In this document: piece after piece, positions 51,102-59,929 of the stretch
How the letters are laid out: each line of letters opens with the position of its first letter
Position numbering within the stretch: the first letter of the stretch is position 1
NCBI GenBank assembly: GCA_964629885.1
Contig: CAZVRJ010000008.1
Location: 1 to 64,000 of the forward strand
Direction of reading: 5' to 3'
From: CAYWCV01 sp964629885
GTDB taxonomy: Bacteria > Bacteroidota > Rhodothermia > Balneolales > CAYWCV01
Length of the DNA: 64,000 bases
Program-made: the position numbers and the translations under genes
Notes under the pieces: generated by a model
Databases searched by the model: none
Seen by the model: only the letters and a program-made list of their open reading frames with translations
Told to the model about the DNA's origin: nothing

Positions 51102-52249
51102 TGGCGTGGAGATTTATTCTTGAGTGAAACCACGACCGCCTTATCAGGTGGGTTCTTGAAATCCAATTCATATGCATCCGGATAGCAGAGCTCAAGTGTG
51201 TCGGATACGCTCTGCAGGCCAAAGCCACCTGGGATGGGGCTAGGGAATGGACCGCCATTGTCGCTCACCGTCAGTACGAGACAACCGTGGTTAACTTTGG
51301 CATCGACGTCGACCTGCACCGCTGATCCATCGTTCGGGCGACCATGTATCACGGCATTCTCGACGATTGGTTGCATCAGGAAGCGTGGCATCTTCCATGC
51401 TGCCGCCTCTTCGCTTACCGTCAGGTGATAGTTCAACTTATCACCAAAGCGCGTTTTTTCGATGTCGAGATAGGTGCGCAGCAAGTCGATGGCCTCATGG
51501 ACCAATACTGGCCCTTCGCCTTGCCTGTCGAGAAGCTCACGAAACATACGGGCCAGATCAAGGCTCATCTTTTCGGCTGCCTCAGGATTGGATGAAATCT
51601 GCGACGCCAAGGAATTTAGCGAGTTATACAGGAAATGTGGGTTCAGCCGTGCCTGGATGGCCTGGAGGCGGGCTCGGTCGGCCGAGGCTCGGAGCTGCTC
51701 CATCTCCCTGTTTCGTTCGGCCTGCTCCGTACGTGTACCCAGCTCTTGGAAATTGCTCAGCAAACGCATGAATGCAACGACGTTTGCGATGACAAGAATA
51801 ATGTACAGGTCAATATATGCGAACGCTGAAAAGATACCGGTCGCATTCCATACTAAGTCATCACCAAGAAGTAGGTGGTTCACAATATTGCTAGCAAAAA
51901 AGCCGGCTGTGCATCCCACATTAATTGCGACGTATTCTATGAGTTGACGATAGTCAAATCTACTCACCTGCTTGTATAATGCCTGAGCAGCCCTAAGTGC
52001 CAACAAAGCAAAGACGCCAGAGGCAATAGCGGAACTTGATGTCTCATTAAATATCTCGGACAACTCGTCGGCATCTCCGATGAATATGGCCATTACCATC
52101 GAAAAAAACAGCGTAAGGACAAGCATTCGTCCTAATTGGTTCCAGATCGACATGGTAGAGCCGGATCGATACAGGGGCAAGGCCACGTAGATCATAAGTC
52201 CAATAAGGGCGAACCCGATGGCATAAATGAAATAAGGTAGAATTTCCAT
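51098..52249 (-). CDS. LytS/YehU-type sensor histidine kinase
   Basis: 383 residues. Five to six helices in the first about 170 residues form the membrane sensor, followed by a coiled coil and the His_kinase domain of the LytS class: LNPHFLYNSLNSLASQ with the phospho-His, RTYLDIEKTRFGD, PRFLMQPIVENAVIHG (N-box) and DNGGPF, GGFGLQSV. It lacks an extracytoplasmic 5TM-5TMR motif that I can identify. It pairs with the downstream LytTR regulator by ATGA overlap. Signal unknown. Confidence 0.92.
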   Translation of the reverse strand: MEILPYFIYAIGFALIGLMIYVALPLYRSGSTMSIWNQLGRMLVLTLFFSMVMAIFIGDADELSEIFNETSSSAIASGVFALLALRAAQALYKQVSRFDYRQLIEYVAINVGCTAGFFASNIVNHLLLGDDLVWNATGIFSAFAYIDLYIILVIANVVAFMRLLSNFQELGTRTEQAERNREMEQLRASADRARLQAIQARLNPHFLYNSLNSLASQISSNPEAAEKMSLDLARMFRELLDRQGEGPVLVHEAIDLLRTYLDIEKTRFGDKLNYHLTVSEEAAAWKMPRFLMQPIVENAVIHGRPNDGSAVQVDVDAKVNHGCLVLTVSDNGGPFPSPIPGGFGLQSVSDTLELCYPDAYELDFKNPPDKAVVVSLKNKSPRQ

Positions 52250-52408
52250 AACAGCGAAGTTAGATTAAAGGATGGTTCGCTGCAAAGAAACGGACAACTA
52301 CATGCAAAAGATTGAATTTTCCGACGAATGGCCGATTTGAGCCGACGAACTGATCGAAATGATCACTTTGTTGCCCTCGATGCCCTCGATCACACGGATG
52401 CCCCGGTT
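52250..52408. other. Short intergenic stretch with GATGCCC-type repeats
   Basis: 159 nt without a gene. 52396-52412 (GGATGCCCCGGTTCTAC) matches 50327-50343 in 16 of 17 positions; both span the TAG stop of a minus-strand gene (the AAA ATPase and the LytTR regulator). Confidence 0.6.
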
Positions 52409-54124
52409 CTACTGCCCTATCATCATCTTTAGCTCCTCGATGCGCATAGAGAGCTCGGAACGGTCCATGTCGCGGTACTCTTCGGGCAGCAGATCTTTGC
52501 TTGTGCATTCCATGACGGCACAAAGTGTCTGAAGTTCTACTTCCTCCGGGTAGTTTGGCGGCAAGAAATCGGCAAAGGTGTAATTAAGGACATCCAATGT
52601 AACATTGGCAAGCCCTAAGCTTGCTGCACGGAATTTCGCACGGGTCAAGGCGGCCTCCATGTCGGCGCCGCTGAAACGAACAGCCCCTTTCTTGATGAGC
52701 TCGGGTATTTCGTCGGTGTCGGTAGCCAACGATGTCTTCTTCTTCATGGCCGTGTACAGTTCAATCCGCTCCTCCTCGGTTGATGGCGGAAACAGGGCAA
52801 GGTGCTCTTCGGCTCGGCCCTGACGCTTCAAATCGACGGGCATGAGGTCGGGTCGGGCCGTCATTAGGAACCACATGATGCGTCCACGATTTTCGGTATT
52901 GCTCATGAATTGAGCTATCTGCGCGAAAACACGGCTAGAAACCCCGCTGTCGCCCGATGCATTCCTATCGCCGAGGTAAGCGTCTGCTTCGTCGATCATA
53001 ACGGCCACAGGCGCCATTGCCGTGAGCAAATTCAAGATCTTCTCGAGATTTCCTTCAGTGACTCCCTGCCATTGCGACCTGAAATTCTTGAGCTTCACCA
53101 TCGGCACACCAACCTCTGATGCGAAACATGTTACGATGAACGTCTTACCGGTTCCAACTGGACCGCATACAAGGTAACCCATCGGTAGCACGTCGCCACG
53201 ACCTTGCTTGAGCGCATTTGCCGCCTCACGAAGGTGACGCTTAACCTTGGCATGCCCGGCCACATAGTCGAGGTTAAAACGCGTCTGAACAAATTCGAGC
53301 AAGCCATAGGCTTCGGCTTCGATCAACTCTTTCTTATTTCTGATTAATGAGTCGAATGTAATGGGCTGCTTGTTCTCCTTGGCAGAAGCCATAACCGCCT
53401 GGAGGTTGACAAAACTCAGACCGGCGGTCTGCTGTGCCAATACTTCCATCGGCACGGTGCAGAATGAATTGTATTCTTCCTCAGAGCCGTATGCCCGAAT
53501 AAAACTTGATCGCTCCTCGATGCTGGGCAATTCCACACGTAATGCAGTCGTATATGGATTTTGGACCAGCTGCCTGTTCAAGTCGGACAAATTCTCGGTC
53601 AACATCACCAACGAAAAGTCAGCGTTTAAAAACATCGGATCATGGCTCCATCGCAGCAGATACACTAATGCGTTGCGGTCTTCAGCACTGGCCGAACCTC
53701 CTTCGTTTACCGGCACGATGGTCTCGGTGTAATCGATGATCACAGCAATACTTTTGCCATCCGACACCCGCATCCGAAAGTAGTTCTCCATCAGTGTGAA
53801 CACACGAACAGGATCCTTCGGCATCTTTCCGGCATACTCGGTGCCCATGAGGGTGTCGAAACCGCTTACAGCCCTATTAAAATCGGTCATAGATGCTTTG
53901 TCGCGAAACTGAACGCCACTCGCTCTGTCGTAATACAACACGATGTCGCGACCACCGAACAGCTCGTCGGACAAAAAGTTTCGCATTCGCAGGTATTCTG
54001 GTTTACCTGCTGGTGAGTACTGCACGTAGTCTCTTACGTTTCCGTGCAGAACAAATTGATTGATGGTCTTACTGAAATACTTACGGGCAAATTCACGCGC
54101 CCAGTTTGGGTAATGATCGAGCAT
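52409..54124 (-). CDS. AAA+ ATPase, Ycf46-like two-module architecture
   Basis: 571 residues. The C-terminal module is a full AAA domain: Walker A GPVGTGKT (321-328), Walker B VAVMIDEADAYLG (373-385), sensor region WFLMTARPDL, arginine-finger area and a C-terminal lid (ALTRAKFRAASLGL). The N-terminal module (about 25-230) looks like a degenerate AAA fold that lost Walker A but retains a Walker-B-like IAVIIDYTE (126-134) and LVMLTENLSDLN. This arrangement resembles Ycf46-type ATPases. Substrate unknown. It precedes the lytS-like gene by about 160 nt on the same strand. Confidence 0.85.
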   Translation of the reverse strand: MLDHYPNWAREFARKYFSKTINQFVLHGNVRDYVQYSPAGKPEYLRMRNFLSDELFGGRDIVLYYDRASGVQFRDKASMTDFNRAVSGFDTLMGTEYAGKMPKDPVRVFTLMENYFRMRVSDGKSIAVIIDYTETIVPVNEGGSASAEDRNALVYLLRWSHDPMFLNADFSLVMLTENLSDLNRQLVQNPYTTALRVELPSIEERSSFIRAYGSEEEYNSFCTVPMEVLAQQTAGLSFVNLQAVMASAKENKQPITFDSLIRNKKELIEAEAYGLLEFVQTRFNLDYVAGHAKVKRHLREAANALKQGRGDVLPMGYLVCGPVGTGKTFIVTCFASEVGVPMVKLKNFRSQWQGVTEGNLEKILNLLTAMAPVAVMIDEADAYLGDRNASGDSGVSSRVFAQIAQFMSNTENRGRIMWFLMTARPDLMPVDLKRQGRAEEHLALFPPSTEEERIELYTAMKKKTSLATDTDEIPELIKKGAVRFSGADMEAALTRAKFRAASLGLANVTLDVLNYTFADFLPPNYPEEVELQTLCAVMECTSKDLLPEEYRDMDRSELSMRIEELKMMIGQ

Positions 54125-54194
54125 ATCGGATGTGTGACGTCAATGGATGTTTGATCCAATTTAACGCATAGTCCGCATTAAGGTTGCATCAAAA

Positions 54195-55472
54195 TCAATC
54201 CATTTTTATGACACGAACCGTATCGATGCGGGTCGGAGTAGCCTTAGTGATAATAAATTTGAAACGCTCAATCATGATTTCCTCATTAACCTTCGGGATT
54301 CTGCCTAAGTTGAAGGTAATGTGACCTGTCAAGGTTTCGTAATCATTGCTGTGCCGTTTAAATTTTAGCTCAGGAAACCTCTCTTCAACATCTTCGAGGT
54401 AGGCCATGCCACCAACAATCCATGTGTTGTCGTTCATCTTCTTGATGACCACATCTTCGGTGTCGTACTCGTCCTGAATGTCGCCAACCACTTCTTCGAG
54501 AAGGTCCTCGATGGTGATAAGACCTGCAGTACCACCATATTCATCGATCACAACGGCCATATTGTCCTTACTGCGCCTAAACTCGGCTAATAGGTCCTTA
54601 GATTTTCTAGATGATGGCACAAGCTTGATAGGACGGATGATTTCGGACAAGCTTTGTGGTCGGTCGAACAGATCGTAAGCATAAACCAAGCCAATGATAT
54701 TGTCGATCGACTCATCGTAGACAGGAAGCTTAGAGAATCCGGTACTAACAAACTTCTTAAGCACCTCAGGTATCCCAGCGGTGCGCTCAACGGCCTGAAT
54801 TTCAGTACGGGTAATCATGGATTCCTTGACCCGCATGCCAGACAGTTTAAGGACGTTAGTCAATATCTCGGTCTCCTCCTTATCAATGTCGCTATGGCCA
54901 CCATCTTCTGCGATTTCGTGCAATAGTAGCTCGATATCCTGCCGGCGAAAAAGCTGCTCGACTTGATTAGTCTCAATTTTCAGTAATCTGATGATAGTGC
55001 GTGATGCTGTATCGGCAACCCATACCAACGGTTTCAAGACGATTCCCACAAAACGGAGAACAGGTGTCATCATCGGAAACATGACATCGGCATGTACTCG
55101 AAAAAGTGCCTTTGGGAGGATCTCGCCAAAAATGAGGATCACGATGGATGCAATGGTGGTTTGAATCACCATCACTGTGAGCTCGCTAGGAGTCGCTCCA
55201 AGTACCGCGTCGTACAGATTTGCGATAGGTACTGTCAGAAAGAGGGTCATGAACGTCGCATAAAGCACGTTCACGATGTTGTTGCCTATCAGGGTGGTAG
55301 ATAGGAACGCCTCCGGATTCTTAATGAAATACTGAATGAAGGAGGATGTCGGTCCATTTTGGCGAACTTTCAGCTCTAACTTGAGGCGATTCGCCGTAAC
55401 GTATGCAATCTCCGAGCCGGAGAAAAAGCTACTCAATACGATTGTAACCAGGATCAGAAGCCACTCATTCAT
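54195..55472 (-). CDS. CNNM/CBS/CorC_HlyC-type membrane protein (hemolysin-like)
   Basis: 425 residues. N-terminal CNNM (DUF21) transmembrane domain, about four helices (WLLILVTIVLSSFFSGSEIAYV to ILPKALFRVHAD), a tandem CBS pair (about 200-330: RVKESMITRTEIQAV, MAVVIDEYGGTAGLITIEDLLEEVVGDI), and a C-terminal CorC_HlyC domain (345-425). Homologues relate to magnesium or cobalt efflux and may respond to adenosine nucleotides through CBS. It follows the histidine kinase gene by 3 nt, so the two are one operon. Confidence 0.92.
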   Translation of the reverse strand: MNEWLLILVTIVLSSFFSGSEIAYVTANRLKLELKVRQNGPTSSFIQYFIKNPEAFLSTTLIGNNIVNVLYATFMTLFLTVPIANLYDAVLGATPSELTVMVIQTTIASIVILIFGEILPKALFRVHADVMFPMMTPVLRFVGIVLKPLVWVADTASRTIIRLLKIETNQVEQLFRRQDIELLLHEIAEDGGHSDIDKEETEILTNVLKLSGMRVKESMITRTEIQAVERTAGIPEVLKKFVSTGFSKLPVYDESIDNIIGLVYAYDLFDRPQSLSEIIRPIKLVPSSRKSKDLLAEFRRSKDNMAVVIDEYGGTAGLITIEDLLEEVVGDIQDEYDTEDVVIKKMNDNTWIVGGMAYLEDVEERFPELKFKRHSNDYETLTGHITFNLGRIPKVNEEIMIERFKFIITKATPTRIDTVRVIKMD

Positions 55473-55475
55473 GGG

Positions 55476-56792
55476 TTATAGCAGCATTTCGGTGTGTGCC
55501 AAAGGCAAGCTAACGGTAAAGGTAGTACCTTTGCCATACTCGCTTTGAAAGGAGATTATACCTTCATTCACTTCGATGTATTCCTTGGCTAACATGATTC
55601 CCAATCCCATTCCCTTCTCATTGTTTGTGCCATACGTAACTGTTGCCGAACCCGAAAATAGTTTGGCAGCCTCCTCTTGCTTGATGCCAACACCATTGTC
55701 TACAATCTTAAGGATCACAAAATCGTCGTCAGAGTCAGTGAATATATCAACAGATCCATTATTCCGCGTGAACTTTATGGCATTATTGATGAGGTTGCGA
55801 AGTGCAATGGAAACTAAGTCGGGATCGGCATACACTTTCTGATCTGTATTCTTGTGAATCGTGACAGTAATCCCTTTGTGCTGAGCAATCGGGTCGTGAA
55901 CCTTGATAATTTCTTCAAGCGTAGATATCAAATTGAACGATTTGGGATGCGCCTTCATGCCCTGCATTTGCCCTTTCGACCAAGTGACCAAATTGTTGAG
56001 CATCGCTGAAGTGCTCCGCGTCTGCTCAAGTAGCTGCTTCTGCACTTCGTTCCTCTTCTCTGTGTCCAAATTCATCTTGTTTAACATTTCGAGATATGTC
56101 TGAATAGATGAAAGTGGGCTACGCAAGTCATGCGAGATAATCGACAAGAGTTTGGACTTGTCCTGATTCAGTCGCTCCAGTTCCTGATTCTGCTTATCGA
56201 TCTCTATAGCTCTTGCCAATGCAATTTCCTTCTCCTTGTCGAGATTCTGCCTCAGGTAAAAAGTGATGAAATAGATGAATACAATACTGACGAGGTAGCT
56301 TGTAATCAGGTCAAAATACCTCGAAATAGGATTATCGTAAGAATTTGGAATCACGTTTGGCATCACGAACTCAAACGTCAATAGAAATGACGGAACAGCA
56401 AGGTGCATCCAAACCCATACCCACTGATACTTTTCCGTAGAGGTAGCAATCAGAAGCTGAAAGGTCAAGAAGAACAGAAATACCGTCGGGCCAATAGATC
56501 CTGAGTTTGCAAAGAAGTTGAAGGTCATCAAGCCGTAACTTCCGAGTGCATAAACAAGAATTGCAGCAGTGTGCTTCCGATAAACTCGGGACAAGGTATG
56601 GACCCCAACTAAACCGACTAGGGCCAGTAAAAGGGTCCGCACCACCAATTCTAGCCCAATCACCGAATTAATTGGCAGAATAGCCAACAAAAGGACGATT
56701 GAAATACCTAAAATCGCATGAAGCCCACGTGTTTCAAGTGTGAATTCATCACTACTACCAACCCACCATTCCCAAAATTTGGCTAAACGCAT
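55476..56792 (-). CDS. Membrane sensor histidine kinase
   Basis: 438 residues. About six helices in the first 190 residues (ILGISIVLLLAILP, LLLALVGLVGV, FLFFLTFQLLIATS, YLVSIVFIYFITFYL) form a 7TM-like sensor with no clear periplasmic domain. A coiled coil (about 190-215), HisKA with IISHDLRSPLSSIQ (His near 219) and HATPase_c with RNLINNAIKF, DNGVGI and GLGIMLAKEY follow. First gene of an operon with the CorC/HlyC gene, which suggests it senses or controls ion or envelope state (inference). No response regulator next to it. Confidence 0.92.
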   Translation of the reverse strand: MRLAKFWEWWVGSSDEFTLETRGLHAILGISIVLLLAILPINSVIGLELVVRTLLLALVGLVGVHTLSRVYRKHTAAILVYALGSYGLMTFNFFANSGSIGPTVFLFFLTFQLLIATSTEKYQWVWVWMHLAVPSFLLTFEFVMPNVIPNSYDNPISRYFDLITSYLVSIVFIYFITFYLRQNLDKEKEIALARAIEIDKQNQELERLNQDKSKLLSIISHDLRSPLSSIQTYLEMLNKMNLDTEKRNEVQKQLLEQTRSTSAMLNNLVTWSKGQMQGMKAHPKSFNLISTLEEIIKVHDPIAQHKGITVTIHKNTDQKVYADPDLVSIALRNLINNAIKFTRNNGSVDIFTDSDDDFVILKIVDNGVGIKQEEAAKLFSGSATVTYGTNNEKGMGLGIMLAKEYIEVNEGIISFQSEYGKGTTFTVSLPLAHTEMLL

Positions 56793-56930
56793 CGGATCAC
56801 GTTGACATCTGATTTTTCATTCAATATATCATATAAAATACGGAAATTGCATCGTAACACTTTAAAGTGTAGTATCAGGTCTGACAATTTATCGTCCATT
56901 ATAACGCCAAAAAACACATTTGAGGCAAAG

Positions 56931-57752
56931 ATGCACTTAACACGAATCTACATATTGTTAGCCTTTGTCCTGACAGCCTGCAACGGCGCGTCAAAACATG
57001 ACGACACTTCCATAACTGACCTGTTTAATCAAGGCTCATGGGTCGACCTAACACACTCCTTCAATTCGAACACCCTCTATTGGCCAACGGCCGACAACTT
57101 CAAAAAGGACACCGTTTTTGTAGGCATTACCGACAACGGCTTTTATTATCAAGCGTTCAACCTGTTTGCAGCCGAGCATGGTGGGACACATATAGATGCC
57201 CCCATTCACTTTTCGGAGGGTAAAAAGACCGCAGATGAAATCCCACTTTCATCGTTGATGGGTCCTGTTGCAAACCTGGATGTCGTTGACTCAGCCACCG
57301 TAAACCGTAACTATCAAATCACAGTCGACGACATTTTACGTTGGGAATCTGAGAATGGCGTAACTGTCGATCGTCACGTGTTATTCGCAAACACCGGTTC
57401 TTCTAAGTTCTGGCCCGACCCCGTAGCATACATGGGAACGGACAAAAAAGGATTGGTCGGAGTGCTTTCCCTTTCGTTTCCGGGTTTGCATCCCGATGCA
57501 GCCAAATGGCTCACCGAAGAGCGCGACATCATTGCTTTTGGAATTGATACACCGTCGATCGACTATGGCCAGTCTAAGCTATTCGAGACACACCGGCATT
57601 TGTTCGCGGCCAACATTCCAGGGTTTGAAAATGTAGCAAACCTTGACCAGCTGCCTGCCAAAGGCGCTTACGTCATAGCATTGCCGATGAAGGTTGAGCG
57701 TGGCAGTGGTGCACCGGCCAGAATTATTGCCTGGGTTCCGAACCAACCGTAA
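56931..57752 (+). CDS. Lipoprotein of the cyclase / kynurenine-formamidase-like family
   Basis: 273 residues from the Met at 56931, chosen because it gives a lipobox (AFVLTACNG) and a GAGG site at the right distance; an in-frame ATG at 56802 would add 43 residues with no leader. The enzyme domain has the family metal motif HGGTHIDAPIHF and later FGIDTPSIDYGQS. Family members hydrolyse N-formylkynurenine or cyclic amides using Mn or Zn; here the lipobox puts the enzyme outside the cytoplasm. Transcribed divergently from the kinase-corC operon. Substrate unknown. Confidence 0.9.
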   Translation: MHLTRIYILLAFVLTACNGASKHDDTSITDLFNQGSWVDLTHSFNSNTLYWPTADNFKKDTVFVGITDNGFYYQAFNLFAAEHGGTHIDAPIHFSEGKKTADEIPLSSLMGPVANLDVVDSATVNRNYQITVDDILRWESENGVTVDRHVLFANTGSSKFWPDPVAYMGTDKKGLVGVLSLSFPGLHPDAAKWLTEERDIIAFGIDTPSIDYGQSKLFETHRHLFAANIPGFENVANLDQLPAKGAYVIALPMKVERGSGAPARIIAWVPNQP

Positions 57753-57766
57753 GTGCCCACATAGCC

Positions 57767-58549
57767 TTATTCGCCCTTAAAAGAGGGTTTCTCTTTGGCG
57801 AGAAACGCCCTTGTGCCCTCTTTGAAATCGGCTGTGCCACAAAGGTTCGCAAACAGGTCGGCTTCAGTCTCATAACCTTCTTCGGGCGATTCGTCGGCAG
57901 CAATGATGGCCTTGATGGCAGCGGCAACCGCCAAAGGAGCACGTTTTAGTATGCTGCTTAGAATGGATCGGGCTTCGTCCAACCCAGCACCCACATCGAC
58001 AAGCCTGTTTACTAGCCCCATGTTGTAAGCTTGCTCAGCCTTCGCTGGGTTACCAGTGAGAATCATCTCCATAGCGCGACCTTGACCTATCAGCCTAGAC
58101 AAGCGCTGTGTCCCACCATAGCCTGGAATTAAGCCAAGAGTGACCTCGGGCAATCCGAATACGGCATTGCCACCCGCAACCCGTAAATGGCATGCTAGTG
58201 CAAGTTCACAACCACCGCCGAGGGCATATCCTTCCACGACGGCTACAAATGGCTTGGGGCTTCTAGCAATGCGCATGAATACAGCTTGACCATTGGTGGC
58301 CAAAGCATGTCCAGTTTCCTCGTTGAGGCTAGAAAGTTCTGCGATGTCGGCACCGGCAACAAAAGCCTTTTCACCTGCACCTGAAACGATCACTGCCCGC
58401 ACTGACCTGTCGACGATAAGATCTTCGACAGCGTGGTCGATCTCTTTCATGACCTGCGCATTGAGAGCATTCAGCTTGTCTGGACGATTTATGGTGATTA
58501 CAGCGATGCCTTCGGGCGAACGCTCTACGATAAGTGTGTTGTAATTCAT
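57767..58549 (-). CDS. Enoyl-CoA hydratase/isomerase family (crotonase) protein
   Basis: 260 residues from the Met at 58549. Oxyanion-hole segments are NAQVMKEID with AFVAGADIAEL, and GYALGGGCELALAC. The catalytic glutamate positions in GNAVFGLPEVTLGLIPGYGGTQRL are the hydratase type (both Glu present as in short-chain enoyl-CoA hydratase). Probably fatty-acid or amino-acid beta-oxidation. The ATG lies 4 nt after the stop of the coiled-coil membrane protein, so it is transcribed as the last gene of the PspA operon although the functional link is unclear. Confidence 0.93.
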   Translation of the reverse strand: MNYNTLIVERSPEGIAVITINRPDKLNALNAQVMKEIDHAVEDLIVDRSVRAVIVSGAGEKAFVAGADIAELSSLNEETGHALATNGQAVFMRIARSPKPFVAVVEGYALGGGCELALACHLRVAGGNAVFGLPEVTLGLIPGYGGTQRLSRLIGQGRAMEMILTGNPAKAEQAYNMGLVNRLVDVGAGLDEARSILSSILKRAPLAVAAAIKAIIAADESPEEGYETEADLFANLCGTADFKEGTRAFLAKEKPSFKGE

Positions 58550-58553
58550 AATC

Positions 58554-59423
58554 TTAAGATGATTCTCGTGCTCTTGTAGCGCCAAGTCGGGATTCAGAGT
58601 CCCCGCCGTTGTTGCCTAAATCGATTTCGTCGAGCATGCTAATGCTAGGCAACATATCGGCTTCGACTTCCTCCATCAGAGTGGCTGTCTCCTCAACCTC
58701 GATAAGTAGGTTATCGAGCTGGAATCCTATCTCCTCAGGGTTGTTCATCGTCATCGACTGCTCATAAACGTAGCGTACTGCATCTTCGATGGTCTCGAGC
58801 TGCGTTTCAGCTATGGCGAATTTTTCCCTTGCAGTCTTGAATCGCTCAAGACGCTTGTTGAGGATATTTATTCTGCGGGCCTTGATGCTGCGCAACTTCT
58901 CGGATGTCGACTCTTCCATTTCCTGCCGCTCATTTCGAATTTCATCGGCTACCTTGGTTTCGGTAGACGAGCGCAAGTACATCTCATACTTTCGGAACAT
59001 ATCCAATAAGTTGAGATAGTTTGAGAGAAGTCCGTCAATCTTGTTGTTGATACTGTCGAGCAAACCTTGTGAGGTGTATGGCAATTTCTGAAAGTTATCC
59101 TTGATCAGCTTGCTGAGGTGTTTAAGCACCAAAAACCGTTGTTGGCTTTCGCGATCCAAACCTTGGAACACCGTGGTGTTCTCTTCGGCCTTTTTGCGCT
59201 CGCGGGCTTTGCGTGCATCGACAGACTTGCGAAAATTCGGCAAATTTGGAACTGTCCCCAGATACATGAGCTCCATGCCGAAGGCCAGCGAGAAGATGAC
59301 GGTCGGAAACATCCATACATCGTTCAGAAAAAACGATGTAGTCGTAGCTACGATAAGCAACAGCAGGTTGAGCGGATGCAGGAATGCTTCTCTAGTGTAA
59401 TTTGTGCCTTTTTCTTCGGCCAT
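58554..59423 (-). CDS. Uncharacterised membrane-anchored coiled-coil protein of PspA operon
   Basis: 289 residues. Two N-terminal helices (about 16-34 LHPLNLLLLIVATTTSFF and 38-56 FPTVIFSLAFGMELMYLG) make a hairpin in the inner membrane, then a long charged coiled coil (about 65-250; RKARERKKAEEN, KLRSIKARRINILNKRLERF) and an acidic end. The C-terminus has ESRLGATRARESS, similar to the tails of the two upstream proteins. I do not recognise a family. It could serve as the membrane anchor for PspA, in place of PspB/PspC, which are absent. Third gene: 18 nt after the previous one. Confidence 0.8.
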   Translation of the reverse strand: MAEEKGTNYTREAFLHPLNLLLLIVATTTSFFLNDVWMFPTVIFSLAFGMELMYLGTVPNLPNFRKSVDARKARERKKAEENTTVFQGLDRESQQRFLVLKHLSKLIKDNFQKLPYTSQGLLDSINNKIDGLLSNYLNLLDMFRKYEMYLRSSTETKVADEIRNERQEMEESTSEKLRSIKARRINILNKRLERFKTAREKFAIAETQLETIEDAVRYVYEQSMTMNNPEEIGFQLDNLLIEVEETATLMEEVEADMLPSISMLDEIDLGNNGGDSESRLGATRARESS

Positions 59424-59441
59424 TCGTTTTTCTGATCAGTA

Positions 59442-59918
59442 CTAGTTATCGGATTGTGGACGACCGAGCGATTTGCTGCTTGTGTTCGGGCTGAGTGGAT
59501 TTGAAAGCGAATCGTTCTCGGATGGCTTCTTGCCCAGAGTTTTCTGAGCAGGATGATTGGCAGCCTGTTCCTCTATGGCATCGTTGAGCATGCCCAACTC
59601 CATCTTCATTTGCTTCAGCGTTTCGGAAGCCCTTTGCTTACGCAGTGTCTCTTCGTCGGCTGGACTAACATGGTCGTCGGCATCGGCCGACTCCATTGCC
59701 ATATCGAGTTTAGCCTCTGCGATGAAGACCTTTTCACGAACCTTGTCGAGCGCCTCGTCGAATTGATCTATAAGACCTTGAGGATTGATTTGTTGAACTG
59801 CATTCGTGATTTTTTTTACACGCTCTGCCTCGGCGAGCTTGTTCTTAAGCTCTCGTATTTTGAGGTAATGCGCCTTGTATTCCTCTTTGAGTCGATTGCG
59901 TTCTTCTTCTCCGCTCAT
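59442..59918 (-). CDS. Uncharacterised coiled-coil protein of PspA operon
   Basis: 158 residues, no signal or membrane helix. Helical and charged (RNRLKEEYKAHYLKIRELKNKLAEAERVKKI, then AEAKLDMAMESADADD), resembling a shortened relative of the PspA helical hairpin but without its conserved amphipathic N-terminal helix. A Ser/Pro/Asn-rich linker leads to the C-terminal SSKSLGRPQSDN, which repeats the KSLG tail of PspA. Cytoplasmic. It begins 11 nt after the pspA stop. Function unknown; likely a co-assembling partner (inference). Confidence 0.78.
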   Translation of the reverse strand: MSGEEERNRLKEEYKAHYLKIRELKNKLAEAERVKKITNAVQQINPQGLIDQFDEALDKVREKVFIAEAKLDMAMESADADDHVSPADEETLRKQRASETLKQMKMELGMLNDAIEEQAANHPAQKTLGKKPSENDSLSNPLSPNTSSKSLGRPQSDN

Positions 59919-59929
59919 GCTTGCGTCGA

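Noticed and set aside
56802..56930. Upstream ATG for the cyclase lipoprotein
   Set aside because: It adds 43 residues without signal or family similarity; the Met at 56931 gives the lipobox and a ribosome-binding site.
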